Assembly (NCBI RefSeq): GCF_030816965.1
Contig: NZ_JAUSYQ010000002.1
Span: forward strand, 682,001-746,000
Direction: 5' to 3'
From: Streptomyces canus
GTDB lineage: Bacteria > Actinomycetota > Actinomycetes > Streptomycetales > Streptomycetaceae
DNA length: 64,000 nucleotides
Made by a program: the position numbers and the translations under genes. The notes below the pieces were generated by a model. It saw nothing but the letters and a program-made list of their open reading frames with translations, did no database searches and was not told the DNA's origin. This document shows, in pieces, positions 42,177 through 51,005 of the stretch. Within the stretch, counting starts at the first letter, position 1; each line of letters opens with the position of its first letter.

Positions 42177-42320
42177 CGGTCCGATCCCGGGCCCGTGCGA
42201 TTGAACCGAACGTGACGTGCGAACGTACTGGTGGTGGCAGGCTCGGCCGGCGGGCCCTGTTCGTCATGCCGTCGTGGCAGGACCGCACGCCATAGCAAGA
42301 CCGCACGGAAGGACCACCGG

Positions 42321-44102
42321 GTGTCGCTCTTCACTCGCTCTCGTCAACTACCGGACACCACTGGGGACGAGGCGCAAGCGGATGGTGGGGGTGCCACGGG
42401 GGACGAAGTGACGGAGGAGACCGTAGAGGAGGCTCGGGCGCAGAACGACCTGGTGCGCCCCGGCTGGTTCGGCTGGCGCCGCCGCTACCCCCGTGCGGCC
42501 CGTGGTGTGTCCGTGGGGACGAGTGTGCTGGCCGGTCTTCTGCTGCTGGTCGTGCTGCTCTCCCCCGCCCGACTCGACCGCATGGACCTCGGGGCGTTCA
42601 TCCGGCTGCCCGTCGAGGGGATCGTCCTCGCGGCCGTCCTGCTGATGCTGCCGCCGAAGGTCCGCCGGATCGCGGCGGTGTTCTTCGGGGTGTTCATCGG
42701 GCTGCTCACCCTCCTGAAGCTGATGGACATGGGCTTCCGCCAGACCCTGGCCCGGCCGTTCGACCTGGTCTTCGACTGGATCATGCTGGGCAACGCGACG
42801 GACTGGCTCGGGGAGTCGTTCGGGCGCACGGGCGAGGTGCTCGCGATCGCCGGGGTGATCGTCCTGTTCCTCGCGGTCCTCGTGCTGTGCACGCTCGCGG
42901 TGCTGCGGTTGACGAACGTCATGTCCCGGCACCGCCCCAGGGCGGTTCTCACCACACTGGTCCTCGGAACCGTGTGGGTCACCTGCTTCAACGTCGGCGT
43001 GCAGTTCGGCGGGGTCACCTTCGCCACCAACGGCTACACCGGGTTCTTCCTCAACCGGGTCCAGAACGTGCGCAACGGACTGGGGGACGCCAAGGTCTTC
43101 GAGAAGCAGTCCGCCGTCGACGCCTTCGCCGCCACCCCTCCCGACCAGCTGCTGACCGGACTGCACGGCAAGGACGTCCTGTTCACCTTCATCGAGAGCT
43201 ACGGCCGGGTGGCGATCGACGACCCGGCGATGGCACCGGAGATGGACGCGACCCTCAAGAAGGGCGACGCGACGCTCAAGGCGGCCGGTTTCGCGTCCCG
43301 CAGCGGCTGGCTCAGGTCCCCCGTGACGGGCGCCGGCAGCTGGATGGCCCACTCGACGTTCCTGTCCGGGCTGTGGGTCAAGAACCAGCAGCGGTACCTG
43401 AACCTCACCAACAGCGACCGGGCCACCCTCACCAGCTATTTCCAGAAGACCGGAGACTGGCGCACGGTCGGCATCGTGCCGGGTGTGCGCAAGTCCTGGC
43501 CCGAGGGCAAGTACTTCGGCCTCGACCACATCTACGACTCGACGCACCTCGGCTACAAGGGCCCCTACTTCAGCTGGACGCCGGTGCCGGACCAGTTCAG
43601 TCTGGAGGCCTTCCAGAAGCTGGAGCACGGCAAGAAGAACCGTGACCCGATCATGGCGGAGATCATCCTGGCGTCCAGCCACAACCCCTGGTCGCCGATC
43701 GCCCACACGATCGACTGGAACGACCTCGGCGACGGTTCGGTCTTCGAGCAGATCAAGAAGGAGGGCACGAACCCGACGGAGGTCTGGAAGAGCCAGGAGC
43801 GGGTGCGCACCGAGTACCGCAAGGCCATCCAGTACTCCGTGGACAGCCTGACCCAGTGGATGCAGCGCTACGGCGACGAGAACACGGTCCTGGTCTTCCT
43901 CGGCGACCATCAGCCCGTTCCCACGGTGACCAAGGGCTCCACCAGCATGGACGTGCCGGTGACGATCGTCGCCAAGGACCCGAAGGTGCTGGACCGGGTC
44001 GACGACTGGAACTGGACGGACGGCCTCAAGCCCGCGGACGACGCGCCCGAGTGGGGCATGGACAAGTTCCGCGACCGCTTCATGACGGCGTTCGCGAAGT
44101 GA
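42321..44102 (+). CDS. Membrane-bound sulfatase/LTA synthase-family enzyme (alkaline phosphatase superfamily)
   Basis: A protein of 593 residues with five hydrophobic segments (about 62-82, 95-110, 117-135, 164-188 and 207-226) followed by a large extracellular catalytic domain. VLFTFIESYGRVAIDD holds the conserved Glu-Ser next to the nucleophile region, LRSPVTGAGSWMAHSTFLSG the second conserved patch, ASSHNPWSP the mid motif and FLGDHQPVPTVT the DH metal site. The GTG at 42321 follows GGAAGGA. LTA synthase-family enzymes move phosphoglycerol or related groups onto cell-envelope polymers. Which polymer is modified here is unknown, and it is not part of the flanking lipid genes. Confidence 0.85.
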   Translation: MSLFTRSRQLPDTTGDEAQADGGGATGDEVTEETVEEARAQNDLVRPGWFGWRRRYPRAARGVSVGTSVLAGLLLLVVLLSPARLDRMDLGAFIRLPVEGIVLAAVLLMLPPKVRRIAAVFFGVFIGLLTLLKLMDMGFRQTLARPFDLVFDWIMLGNATDWLGESFGRTGEVLAIAGVIVLFLAVLVLCTLAVLRLTNVMSRHRPRAVLTTLVLGTVWVTCFNVGVQFGGVTFATNGYTGFFLNRVQNVRNGLGDAKVFEKQSAVDAFAATPPDQLLTGLHGKDVLFTFIESYGRVAIDDPAMAPEMDATLKKGDATLKAAGFASRSGWLRSPVTGAGSWMAHSTFLSGLWVKNQQRYLNLTNSDRATLTSYFQKTGDWRTVGIVPGVRKSWPEGKYFGLDHIYDSTHLGYKGPYFSWTPVPDQFSLEAFQKLEHGKKNRDPIMAEIILASSHNPWSPIAHTIDWNDLGDGSVFEQIKKEGTNPTEVWKSQERVRTEYRKAIQYSVDSLTQWMQRYGDENTVLVFLGDHQPVPTVTKGSTSMDVPVTIVAKDPKVLDRVDDWNWTDGLKPADDAPEWGMDKFRDRFMTAFAK

Positions 44103-44145
44103 CTTGCCTCCGCACCGATCGCCTGGATTACTGATCCCCAGCACC

Positions 44146-44165
44146 GCGACCGAATGATCGGTCGC
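44146..44165. promoter_or_regulatory. Inverted repeat upstream of paaK, PaaR/TetR-like operator
   Basis: GCGACCGA-ATGA-TCGGTCGC is a perfect eight-base inverted repeat 34 bases before the paaK start. The ACCG...CGGT core resembles operators of TetR-type PaaR regulators of phenylacetate genes. No regulator gene is adjacent. Confidence 0.55.
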
Positions 44166-44199
44166 CCGTGATGACACGGTTGGCGAAAGGGGCGTTCCG

Positions 44200-45495
44200 A
44201 TGGCGGATGCGGCGGAGCTGCTGGACTCGGGGGAACGACTGGACGCCGGGGCGTTGCGGGCGGTGCAGCTGGAGCGCATGCGGGCGTCACTGCGGCACGC
44301 GTACGAGCACGTGCCGTTCTACCGGGAGTCCTTCGACAAGGCGGGTGTCCGCCCGGACGACTGCCGCTCCCTGACCGACCTGGCCCGGTTCCCGTTCACC
44401 ACCAAGGCGGACCTGCGCGAGCACTACCCGTACGGGATGTTCGCCGTGCCCCGGGACCATGTGCGGCGCATCCATGCCTCCAGCGGCACCACCGGGCGCC
44501 CCACGGTCGTCGGCTACACCGACAACGATCTGGACCTGTGGGCCGACATGGTGGCGCGTTCCATCCGGGCGGCCGGCGGCAGGCCCGGGGACGTGGTGCA
44601 TGTGGCGTACGGCTATGGACTGTTCACCGGTGGACTCGGCGCACACTATGGCGCCGAACGGCTCGGCTGTACGGTCGTCCCCGCTTCCGGTGGGATGACG
44701 GCACGCCAGGTCCAGCTCATCCAGGACCTGGAACCCGGCATCATCATGGTGACCCCGTCGTACATGCTCACGCTTCTCGACGAGTTCGAGCGGCAGGGCG
44801 TCGATCCACGCGGCACCTCCCTGCGTGTGGGCGTCTTCGGCGCCGAGCCCTGGACCGAGGAGATGCGCCGGGAGATCGAGGAGCGGTTCGCGATCGACGC
44901 CGTCGACATATACGGGCTGTCGGAGGTGATCGGCCCGGGCGTCGCGCAGGAGTGCGTGGAGACCAAGGACGGGCTGCATGTGTGGGAGGACCACTTCTTC
45001 CCCGAGATCGTCGACCCGGTCACCGGGGAGGTGCTGCCGGACGGTGAGAGGGGTGAGCTGGTGTTCACCTCGCTCACCAAGGAGGCGATGCCCGTCGTCC
45101 GCTACCGGACCCGGGACCTCACCCGGCTGCTGCCGGGCACGGCCCGGGTGTTCCGGCGGATGGAGAAGGTCACCGGCCGCAGCGACGACATGGTGATCCT
45201 GCGCGGGGTGAACCTCTTCCCCACCCAGATCGAGGAGATCGTCCTGCGCACCCCGGGCGTCGCACCCCACTTCCAGCTCCGCCTCACCCGCGAGGGCCGC
45301 CTGGACGCCCTCACCGTGCGCGCGGAGGCCCGGCCGGGCGCCACACCCGAGACCCGGGAGGCGGCCGCGCGGACCATCGCGACGGCCGTCAAGGACGGCA
45401 TCGGAGTGTCGGTCGCCGTCGAGATCGTCGAACCGGAGTCCCTGGAGCGGTCCGTCGGAAAGATCCGCAGGATCGTCGACCTGCGCCCCCGCTAG
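44200..45495 (+). CDS. paaK: Phenylacetate-CoA ligase
   Basis: An adenylating enzyme of 431 residues, the PaaK size. HVPFYRESFDKAGVRPDD is the typical N-terminus. HASSGTTGRPTVVGYT is the AMP-binding loop. VAYGYGLFTGGLGAHYGAE, VDIYGLSEVIGPGVAQECVE, then DGLHVWEDHFFPEIVDP and GRSDDMVILRGVNLFPTQIE follow. Ser-Xaa-Gly-Lys-Ile near the end carries the catalytic Lys (RSVGKIRRIVD). It converts phenylacetate to phenylacetyl-CoA in the cytosol. The ring-epoxidising paaABCDE genes are not beside it, so it may serve another aryl acid or feed a pathway elsewhere. Its stop overlaps the convergent gene by four bases. Confidence 0.93.
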   Translation: MADAAELLDSGERLDAGALRAVQLERMRASLRHAYEHVPFYRESFDKAGVRPDDCRSLTDLARFPFTTKADLREHYPYGMFAVPRDHVRRIHASSGTTGRPTVVGYTDNDLDLWADMVARSIRAAGGRPGDVVHVAYGYGLFTGGLGAHYGAERLGCTVVPASGGMTARQVQLIQDLEPGIIMVTPSYMLTLLDEFERQGVDPRGTSLRVGVFGAEPWTEEMRREIEERFAIDAVDIYGLSEVIGPGVAQECVETKDGLHVWEDHFFPEIVDPVTGEVLPDGERGELVFTSLTKEAMPVVRYRTRDLTRLLPGTARVFRRMEKVTGRSDDMVILRGVNLFPTQIEEIVLRTPGVAPHFQLRLTREGRLDALTVRAEARPGATPETREAAARTIATAVKDGIGVSVAVEIVEPESLERSVGKIRRIVDLRPR

Positions 45496-46988
45496 CCCGC
45501 GAACCGGTCCCGCAGCTCCCGCTTGAGGATCTTCCCGCTCGCGTTCCTGGGCAACTCGTCCACGAACACCACCCGTTTGGGTGCCTTGAAGTGGGCGAGC
45601 TTCTCCCGGGCGTGGTCCATGAGTTCGGCCTCGGTGACCTCGCCGCGCGGGACGACGACGGCCGTGACGGCCTCGATCCACCGCTCGTCGGGCAGGCCGA
45701 TCACGGCGACCTCGGCCACGGCGTCGTGCGTGTACAGCGCGTCCTCGACCTGGCGTGAGGCGACCAGCACGCCACCGGAGTTGATGACGTCCTTCACCCG
45801 GTCGACGATCGTGAAGTAGCCGTGCGCGTCCCGCACCGCGAGGTCGCCGGAGTGGAACCAGCCGTCCCGGAAAGCCGCTTCCGTCTCCTCGGGCTTGTCC
45901 CAGTAGCCCTCGCACAACTGCGGTGACCTGTAGACGATCTCGCCGGGGGTACCGTCCGGCACGTCCTTGCCGTTCTCGTCCACGACCCGTGCGTCGACGA
46001 ACAGGACGGTACGGCCGCACGAGTCCATCCGCCCCTTGTGCTCGTCGGGCGCGAGGACGGTGGCGAGCGGGCCGATCTCGCTCTGGCCGAAACAGTTGTA
46101 GAAGGCCAGCTTCGGCAGCCGCTCGCGGAGTCGTTCCAGGACGGGCACCGGCATGATCGAGGCGCCGTAGTACGCCTTCCGCAGTCCACTGAGGTCACGC
46201 GTGGCGAAGTCGGGGCGGTTGGACAGTCCGATCCACACCGTGGGCGGCGCGAACAGGCTGTCCGCGCGGCCTTGCTCGATCAGGTCGAAGAGGCGGTCGC
46301 CGTCGGGCGCGTCAAGGATGATGTTCGTCGCGCCGACCGCGAGATACGGCAGCAGGAAGACGTGCATCTGGGCCGAGTGGTAGAGCGGCAGCGAGTGCAC
46401 GGGCCGGTCACCCGCACTGAGATCGCAGGCGGTGATCGCGCTCAGGTACTCGTGGACCAGGGCCCGGTGGGTCATGATCGCGCCCTTGGGCAGGGCCGTC
46501 GTCCCCGAGGTGTACAGCAGCTGGACCAGGTCCTCGCTGCGCGGTTCGGGGCCGTCGTACGGCGATGCCGTGGGCAGGCGGGCCAGCAGCGACTCGTCGG
46601 CGTCCCGCAGGGGCACCGTGCGCACACCTTCCGGCAGCCGCCCCGCGAGGTCGGGATCGGCGAGGACGAGTGTGCTGCCCGACTGGCCGACGATGTACGT
46701 GAGGTCGTCGCCTGTGAGGTTCTGGTTGACCGGTACATGGACCAGCCCCGCGCGGGCGCAGGCGAGGAAGCCGATCAGATACGCGTCCGAGTTGTGGCCG
46801 TAGGCACCGACCCGGTCACCGCGGTCGAGGCCCTCGTCGAGGAGAAGGCGCGCCGCTCGGGAGACGGCGTCGTCGAGTTCCTCGTAGGTCCATGAGCGCT
46901 CGCCGTACTCCACCGCGACGCGCGCCGGGGTGCGCCGGGCGCTGCGCCGCAGCACCCCGTCAACCGTACTGCCGTGTCCAGGCGTCAT
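45492..46988 (-). CDS. Long/medium-chain acyl-CoA synthetase (FadD type)
   Basis: A protein of 498 residues. The AMP-binding loop is LLYTSGTTALPKGAIMTHRA. SLPLYHSAQMHVFLLPYLAV, FYNCFGQSEIGPLATVLAPD, DGWFHSGDLAVRDAHGYFTI and the hinge VDRVKDVINSGGVLVASRQV are all intact. The C-terminal catalytic Lys is in RNASGKILKRELRDRF. The substrate class is uncertain. ATG 46988 is chosen; an in-frame ATG at 47018 lies within the divergent promoter region. It is convergent to paaK and divergent from a penicillin-acylase-family gene with a palindromic site between. Confidence 0.92.
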   Translation of the reverse strand: MTPGHGSTVDGVLRRSARRTPARVAVEYGERSWTYEELDDAVSRAARLLLDEGLDRGDRVGAYGHNSDAYLIGFLACARAGLVHVPVNQNLTGDDLTYIVGQSGSTLVLADPDLAGRLPEGVRTVPLRDADESLLARLPTASPYDGPEPRSEDLVQLLYTSGTTALPKGAIMTHRALVHEYLSAITACDLSAGDRPVHSLPLYHSAQMHVFLLPYLAVGATNIILDAPDGDRLFDLIEQGRADSLFAPPTVWIGLSNRPDFATRDLSGLRKAYYGASIMPVPVLERLRERLPKLAFYNCFGQSEIGPLATVLAPDEHKGRMDSCGRTVLFVDARVVDENGKDVPDGTPGEIVYRSPQLCEGYWDKPEETEAAFRDGWFHSGDLAVRDAHGYFTIVDRVKDVINSGGVLVASRQVEDALYTHDAVAEVAVIGLPDERWIEAVTAVVVPRGEVTEAELMDHAREKLAHFKAPKRVVFVDELPRNASGKILKRELRDRFAG

Positions 46989-46996
46989 ACGGGACA

Positions 46997-47010
46997 ACCT
47001 ACCGGTTGGT
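46997..47010. promoter_or_regulatory. Palindromic operator-like site ACCNACCGGTNGGT
   Basis: The 14-base palindrome ACCTACCGGTTGGT lies eight bases upstream of the acyl-CoA synthetase start, on the divergent side of a secreted acylase gene (42 bases away). The only mismatches are the two T positions flanking ACCGGT. ACCNACCGGTNGGT resembles TetR-family operators controlling acyl-CoA genes in other bacteria. Confidence 0.55.
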
Positions 47011-47051
47011 ACGCTCAACCGCTCCTTCCCTCAATGACGTTGGGAGGCACG

Positions 47052-49448
47052 ATGCGCACCCGTCTCAGACGCGCCGTCGTCGCGGCCGTGGCCCTGTTCG
47101 CCGCCGTCGCCACGTTGCCGGCCGTAGCCGCGCAGAACCAGCAGCAACAGGAACATCCGTCCCACGGCGGTCTGTCCGCCACCATCCGTTACACCGAGTA
47201 CGGCATCCCGCACATCCTCGCGAAGAACTACGCGGACCTCGGTTTCGGCACCGGGTGGGCGCAGGCCACCGACCAGGTGTGCACGCTCGCCGACGGGTTC
47301 GTGACCGTGCGCGGCGAACGTTCGCGCTTCTTCGGGGCCGACGCCGCCTCCGACACCGCGCTCTCCTCGGCCACCCGGAACCTCTCCAGCGACCTGTACT
47401 TCCGCGGGGTGCGGGAGGCGGGAACGGTGGACAAGCTGATGGCCACGCCGGCGCCGCGCGGTCCGAGCCGTGCGGTGAAGGAGCTGATGCGAGGCTTCGC
47501 GGCGGGCTACAACGCCTGGCTGCGGAAGAACCGGATCACCGACCCGGCGTGCAAGGGTGCCGACTGGGTGCGCCCGGTGACGGTCCAGGACGTCGCCGCG
47601 CGCAACTTCGCGCTGGCCGTGCTCGGCGGTCAGGGCCGGGCCGTGGACGGCATCACGGCCGCGCAGCCGCCCGCGTCCACCACTGCGACGTCCGGCGCGC
47701 CGGACGCCCGGGACACCGCCCGCGCGGCCCGGGAACTCTTCGCCGCCGACTCCGCCGACATGGGCTCCAACGCCGTGGCCTTCAGCGGGGCCACGACGGC
47801 GAACGGCCGCGGGCTGCTCCTCGGCAACCCGCACTATCCCTGGCAGGGCGGCCGCCGCTTCTGGCAGTCGCAGCAGACCATCCCCGGCGAACTGAACATC
47901 GCGGGCGGCTCGCTGCTCGGCTCCGCGACGATCTCCATAGGCCACAACGCGCAGGTGGCCTGGAGTCACACCGTGGCCACGGGTGTCACCCTCAACCTGC
48001 ACCAGCTCACCCTGGACCCCGCCGACCCGACCACGTATCTCGTCGACGGCAGACCGGAGCGGATGACCGAGCGCCGGGTGACCGTCGCCGTCCAGGGCGG
48101 CGAACCGGTGACGAGGACCCAGTGGTGGACGCGGTACGGCCCGGTCGTCACCTCGCTCGGGGCCGCGCTGCCGCTGCCCTGGACGACCACGACGGCGTAC
48201 GCCCTCAATGACCCGAACGCCACCAACCTGCGCGCCTCCGACACGGCCCTCGGCTTCAGCAGGGCCCGCAGTACGAGCGACGTCCTGGCCGCGTTGCAGC
48301 GCACCCAGGGTCTGCCGTGGGTCAACACGATCGCCGCCGACTCGCGGGGGCACACGCTGTTCACGCAGTCCCAGGTGCTCCCCCGGATCACCGACGAGCT
48401 GGCCCAGCGCTGCTCCACTCCCCTGGGCAGGGCCACCTACCCCGCCTCGGGGGTGGCGATCCTCGACGGCTCGCGCGGCGACTGTGCCCTCGGCAGTGAT
48501 CAGGACGCCGTACAGCCGGGCATCTTCGGACCCGCGAAGATGCCGGTCCTCACGGACGCGCCGTACGCGGAGAACTCCAACGACAGCGCCTGGCTGGCCA
48601 ACGCCGAGCGGCCGATCACCGGGTACGAGCGGGTCTTCGGCACCGTGGGCACGCAGCGCTCGATGCGCACCCGCGGCGCCCTCCAGGACGTGTCCGCGAT
48701 GGCCGGACGGGGGCGGTTGACCGTACGGGACCTCCAGGCGCAGCAGTTCGCCAACCGGGTGACCGCGGGCGATCTCGCGGCGGCGGACGCGGCGAAGGCA
48801 TGTGCCGCTCTTCCTGGTGGCACGGCAACGGGCAGTGATGGCACGGCGGTTGACGTCCGCGAGGCCTGCGGGGTGCTCGCGGCCTGGGACCGCACCGCGA
48901 ACACCGACAGCCGGGGTGCGCTGCTCTTCGACCGGCTCTGGCGGAAACTGCCCAACTCCTCGCTGTGGAAGGTGCCGTTCTCGGCGGCCGACCCGGTGGG
49001 CACCCCGAACACGCTCAACACCGACGCGCCGGCCTTCGCCACGGCCCTCGCAGACACGGTGACCGAGCTCAGGGCGGCCGGTGTCCCGCTGGACTCGCGG
49101 CTCGGGGAGCACCAGTTCGTCGTACGGAACGGCAAGCGCATCGCCGTTCCGGGCGGCACCGAGTCGCTGGGTGTGTGGAACAAGGTCGAGCCGGTGTGGA
49201 ACCCGGCGGGCGGCGGATACACGGAGGTGACGACCGGGTCCAGCTACATCCAGGCGGTGGGCTGGGACGGCGGCCGCTGCCCGGTGGCCCGGACCCTGCT
49301 GACGTACTCGCAGTCCTCGAACCCGAACTCACCGCACTTCAGCGACCAGACGCGGCTGTTCTCGGCGGAGAAGTGGGTGACGTCCCGGTTCTGCGAGAAG
49401 GACATCCTGTCGTCGCCGGCGCTGCGGGTCGTCCGGGTCCGTTCATGA
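47052..49448 (+). CDS. Secreted penicillin acylase-family amidase (aculeacin A/AHL acylase type)
   Basis: A protein of 798 residues. The signal peptide is about 1-27 (RTRLRRAVVAAVALFAAVATL, cleavage after PAVAA). The alpha subunit region has IRYTEYGIPHILAKNYADLG and GTGWAQATDQVCTLADGFV. Autocatalytic cleavage should occur in ADMGSNAVAFSGATTANGRG, where Ser becomes the N-terminal nucleophile of the beta subunit. The beta subunit has LLLGNPHYPWQGGRRFWQSQ and GWDGGRCPVARTLLTYSQSS. This Ntn-hydrolase pattern matches aculeacin A acylase and quorum-quenching AHL acylases. The start at 47052 follows GGGAGG. It is probably extracellular; the lipid-amide substrate is unknown. Confidence 0.93.
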   Translation: MRTRLRRAVVAAVALFAAVATLPAVAAQNQQQQEHPSHGGLSATIRYTEYGIPHILAKNYADLGFGTGWAQATDQVCTLADGFVTVRGERSRFFGADAASDTALSSATRNLSSDLYFRGVREAGTVDKLMATPAPRGPSRAVKELMRGFAAGYNAWLRKNRITDPACKGADWVRPVTVQDVAARNFALAVLGGQGRAVDGITAAQPPASTTATSGAPDARDTARAARELFAADSADMGSNAVAFSGATTANGRGLLLGNPHYPWQGGRRFWQSQQTIPGELNIAGGSLLGSATISIGHNAQVAWSHTVATGVTLNLHQLTLDPADPTTYLVDGRPERMTERRVTVAVQGGEPVTRTQWWTRYGPVVTSLGAALPLPWTTTTAYALNDPNATNLRASDTALGFSRARSTSDVLAALQRTQGLPWVNTIAADSRGHTLFTQSQVLPRITDELAQRCSTPLGRATYPASGVAILDGSRGDCALGSDQDAVQPGIFGPAKMPVLTDAPYAENSNDSAWLANAERPITGYERVFGTVGTQRSMRTRGALQDVSAMAGRGRLTVRDLQAQQFANRVTAGDLAAADAAKACAALPGGTATGSDGTAVDVREACGVLAAWDRTANTDSRGALLFDRLWRKLPNSSLWKVPFSAADPVGTPNTLNTDAPAFATALADTVTELRAAGVPLDSRLGEHQFVVRNGKRIAVPGGTESLGVWNKVEPVWNPAGGGYTEVTTGSSYIQAVGWDGGRCPVARTLLTYSQSSNPNSPHFSDQTRLFSAEKWVTSRFCEKDILSSPALRVVRVRS

Positions 49449-49451
49449 GGC

Positions 49452-51005
49452 TCACACCGGCCGCGAGCGCCCCTGCCAGTACGGATCCCGCAGCCGTCGC
49501 TTGTACAGCTTGCCGTTGGGATCGCGGGGCATCTCGGTGATGAAGTCGACGCTCTTCGGGCGCTTGTAGCCGGCGAGTTGTGCGGCGCAGTGGGCGAGGA
49601 GGTCGTCGGCCAGGTCCGGCCCGGGCGCGTGGCCCGGGGCCGGTTCCACCACGGCCTTGACCTCCTCGCCCCAGTCGTCGTGCGGGATGCCGAAGGCGGC
49701 GGCGTCGGCGACGGCGGGGTGCTGCAGCAGGACGGACTCGATCTCGGCGGGGTAGATGTTCACCCCGCCGGAGATGATCATGTCGATCTTGCGATCGCGG
49801 AGGAAGAGGTAGCCGTCCTCGTCCAGGAGCCCCAGGTCGCCCACGGTGAAGAAGTCTCCGATGCGGTTCTTCTTCGTCTTGGCCTCGTCCTTGTGGTAGG
49901 CGAAGCCGCCCGTGTTCATCTTCAGGTACACGGTGCCGAGTTCGCCGGGCGGCAGCCGGTTGCCGTCGTCGTCGAAGATCGCGAGTTCGCTGATGGGCCA
50001 GGCCTTGCCGACCGTGCCGGGCTTCTTCAGCCAGTCCTCGGCGGTGGCGAAGGCTCCGCCGCCCTCACTGGCCGCGTAGTACTCCTCCACACAGGGCCCC
50101 CACCAGTCGAGCATCGCCCGCTTCACATGGTCGGGGCAGGGGGCGGCCCCGTGGATGGCGTGCCGCATGGACGAGACGTCGTAGCGCGCCCGGACCTCCT
50201 CCGGCAGGGCCAGCAGGCGGTGGAACTGGGTCGGGACCATGTGGGTGTGGGTGCACCGGTGCGCGTCGATCAGCCGCAGCATCTCCTCGGGCGTCCACTT
50301 GTCCATCAGAACCAGTTGGTGGCCGATGTGCAGGGACGCGGCCGCGAACTGGAGGACGGCCGTGTGGTAGAGCGGCGAGCAGACCAGGTGGACGTTGTCG
50401 CCGAAGGGCTGGATGCCGAAGATGCCGAGGAAGCCGCCGAGGTACGCCTCCTCCGGCCGCTTGCCGGGCAGGGGCCGGCGGATACCGCGCGGGCGGCCCG
50501 TCGTACCCGAGGTGTAGTTCATGACCCAGCCGAGCTCGCGGTCCGCGGGTGCCGACTCCGGTTGACCGTCGAGGAGTTCGGCGTACGGCCGGAAGCCCTC
50601 GATCTCGCCGACGGCGTACCGGTGGCTCGCCGGGAGGCCCGCCTCGTCGGCCGCCTGCCGTGCCGCGGCGGCGAAGCGTTCGTCGGCGATGAGCACCTTG
50701 GCGCCGGAGTCGGCGACGATCCAGGCGATCTCGGGGGCGACGAAGTGGTGGTTGATCGGGACCAGGTAGAAGCCGGCCTGGCTGGCGGCGAGGTGCGCGG
50801 TGAAGAACTCGGCGCTGTTGGGCAGGACGACGGCGAAGGCGTCACCGCGTTCGAGTCCGGCGGCGCGCAGGCCGTGCACGAGCTGGTTGGCGGCGGCGTG
50901 GAGGCGACCGGCGGTCCAGGGGGAGCCGTCCGGGGCGATGAGGACCGTACGCGGAGGGTCTTGGGTGGCCTGGGCCCAGAAGCCCGCGGGAGGTGTGCTC
51001 GTCAC
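49452..51005 (-). CDS. Acyl-CoA synthetase (AMP-dependent)
   Basis: A protein of 517 residues starting at GTG. Motifs are VMNYTSGTTGRPRGIRRPLP (AMP-binding loop), LVCSPLYHTAVLQFAAASLH, HMVPTQFHRLLALPEEVRA, EYYAASEGGGAFATAEDW, FTVGDLGLLDEDGYLFLRDR, DMIISGGVNIYPAEIESVLL and the C-terminal catalytic Lys in PRDPNGKLYKRRLRDPYW. The P-loop has Arg-Gly where Lys-Gly is usual, which may affect activity. GTGA overlap couples it to the nitronate monooxygenase gene just upstream, and the operon is headed by a copy of the shared operator. The substrate is unknown. Confidence 0.9.
   Translation of the reverse strand: MTSTPPAGFWAQATQDPPRTVLIAPDGSPWTAGRLHAAANQLVHGLRAAGLERGDAFAVVLPNSAEFFTAHLAASQAGFYLVPINHHFVAPEIAWIVADSGAKVLIADERFAAAARQAADEAGLPASHRYAVGEIEGFRPYAELLDGQPESAPADRELGWVMNYTSGTTGRPRGIRRPLPGKRPEEAYLGGFLGIFGIQPFGDNVHLVCSPLYHTAVLQFAAASLHIGHQLVLMDKWTPEEMLRLIDAHRCTHTHMVPTQFHRLLALPEEVRARYDVSSMRHAIHGAAPCPDHVKRAMLDWWGPCVEEYYAASEGGGAFATAEDWLKKPGTVGKAWPISELAIFDDDGNRLPPGELGTVYLKMNTGGFAYHKDEAKTKKNRIGDFFTVGDLGLLDEDGYLFLRDRKIDMIISGGVNIYPAEIESVLLQHPAVADAAAFGIPHDDWGEEVKAVVEPAPGHAPGPDLADDLLAHCAAQLAGYKRPKSVDFITEMPRDPNGKLYKRRLRDPYWQGRSRPV

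Noticed and set aside
43199..43432. Additional small minus-strand gene inside the sulfatase gene
   Set aside because: It lacks a ribosome-binding site and family resemblance and lies antisense to a catalytic domain.
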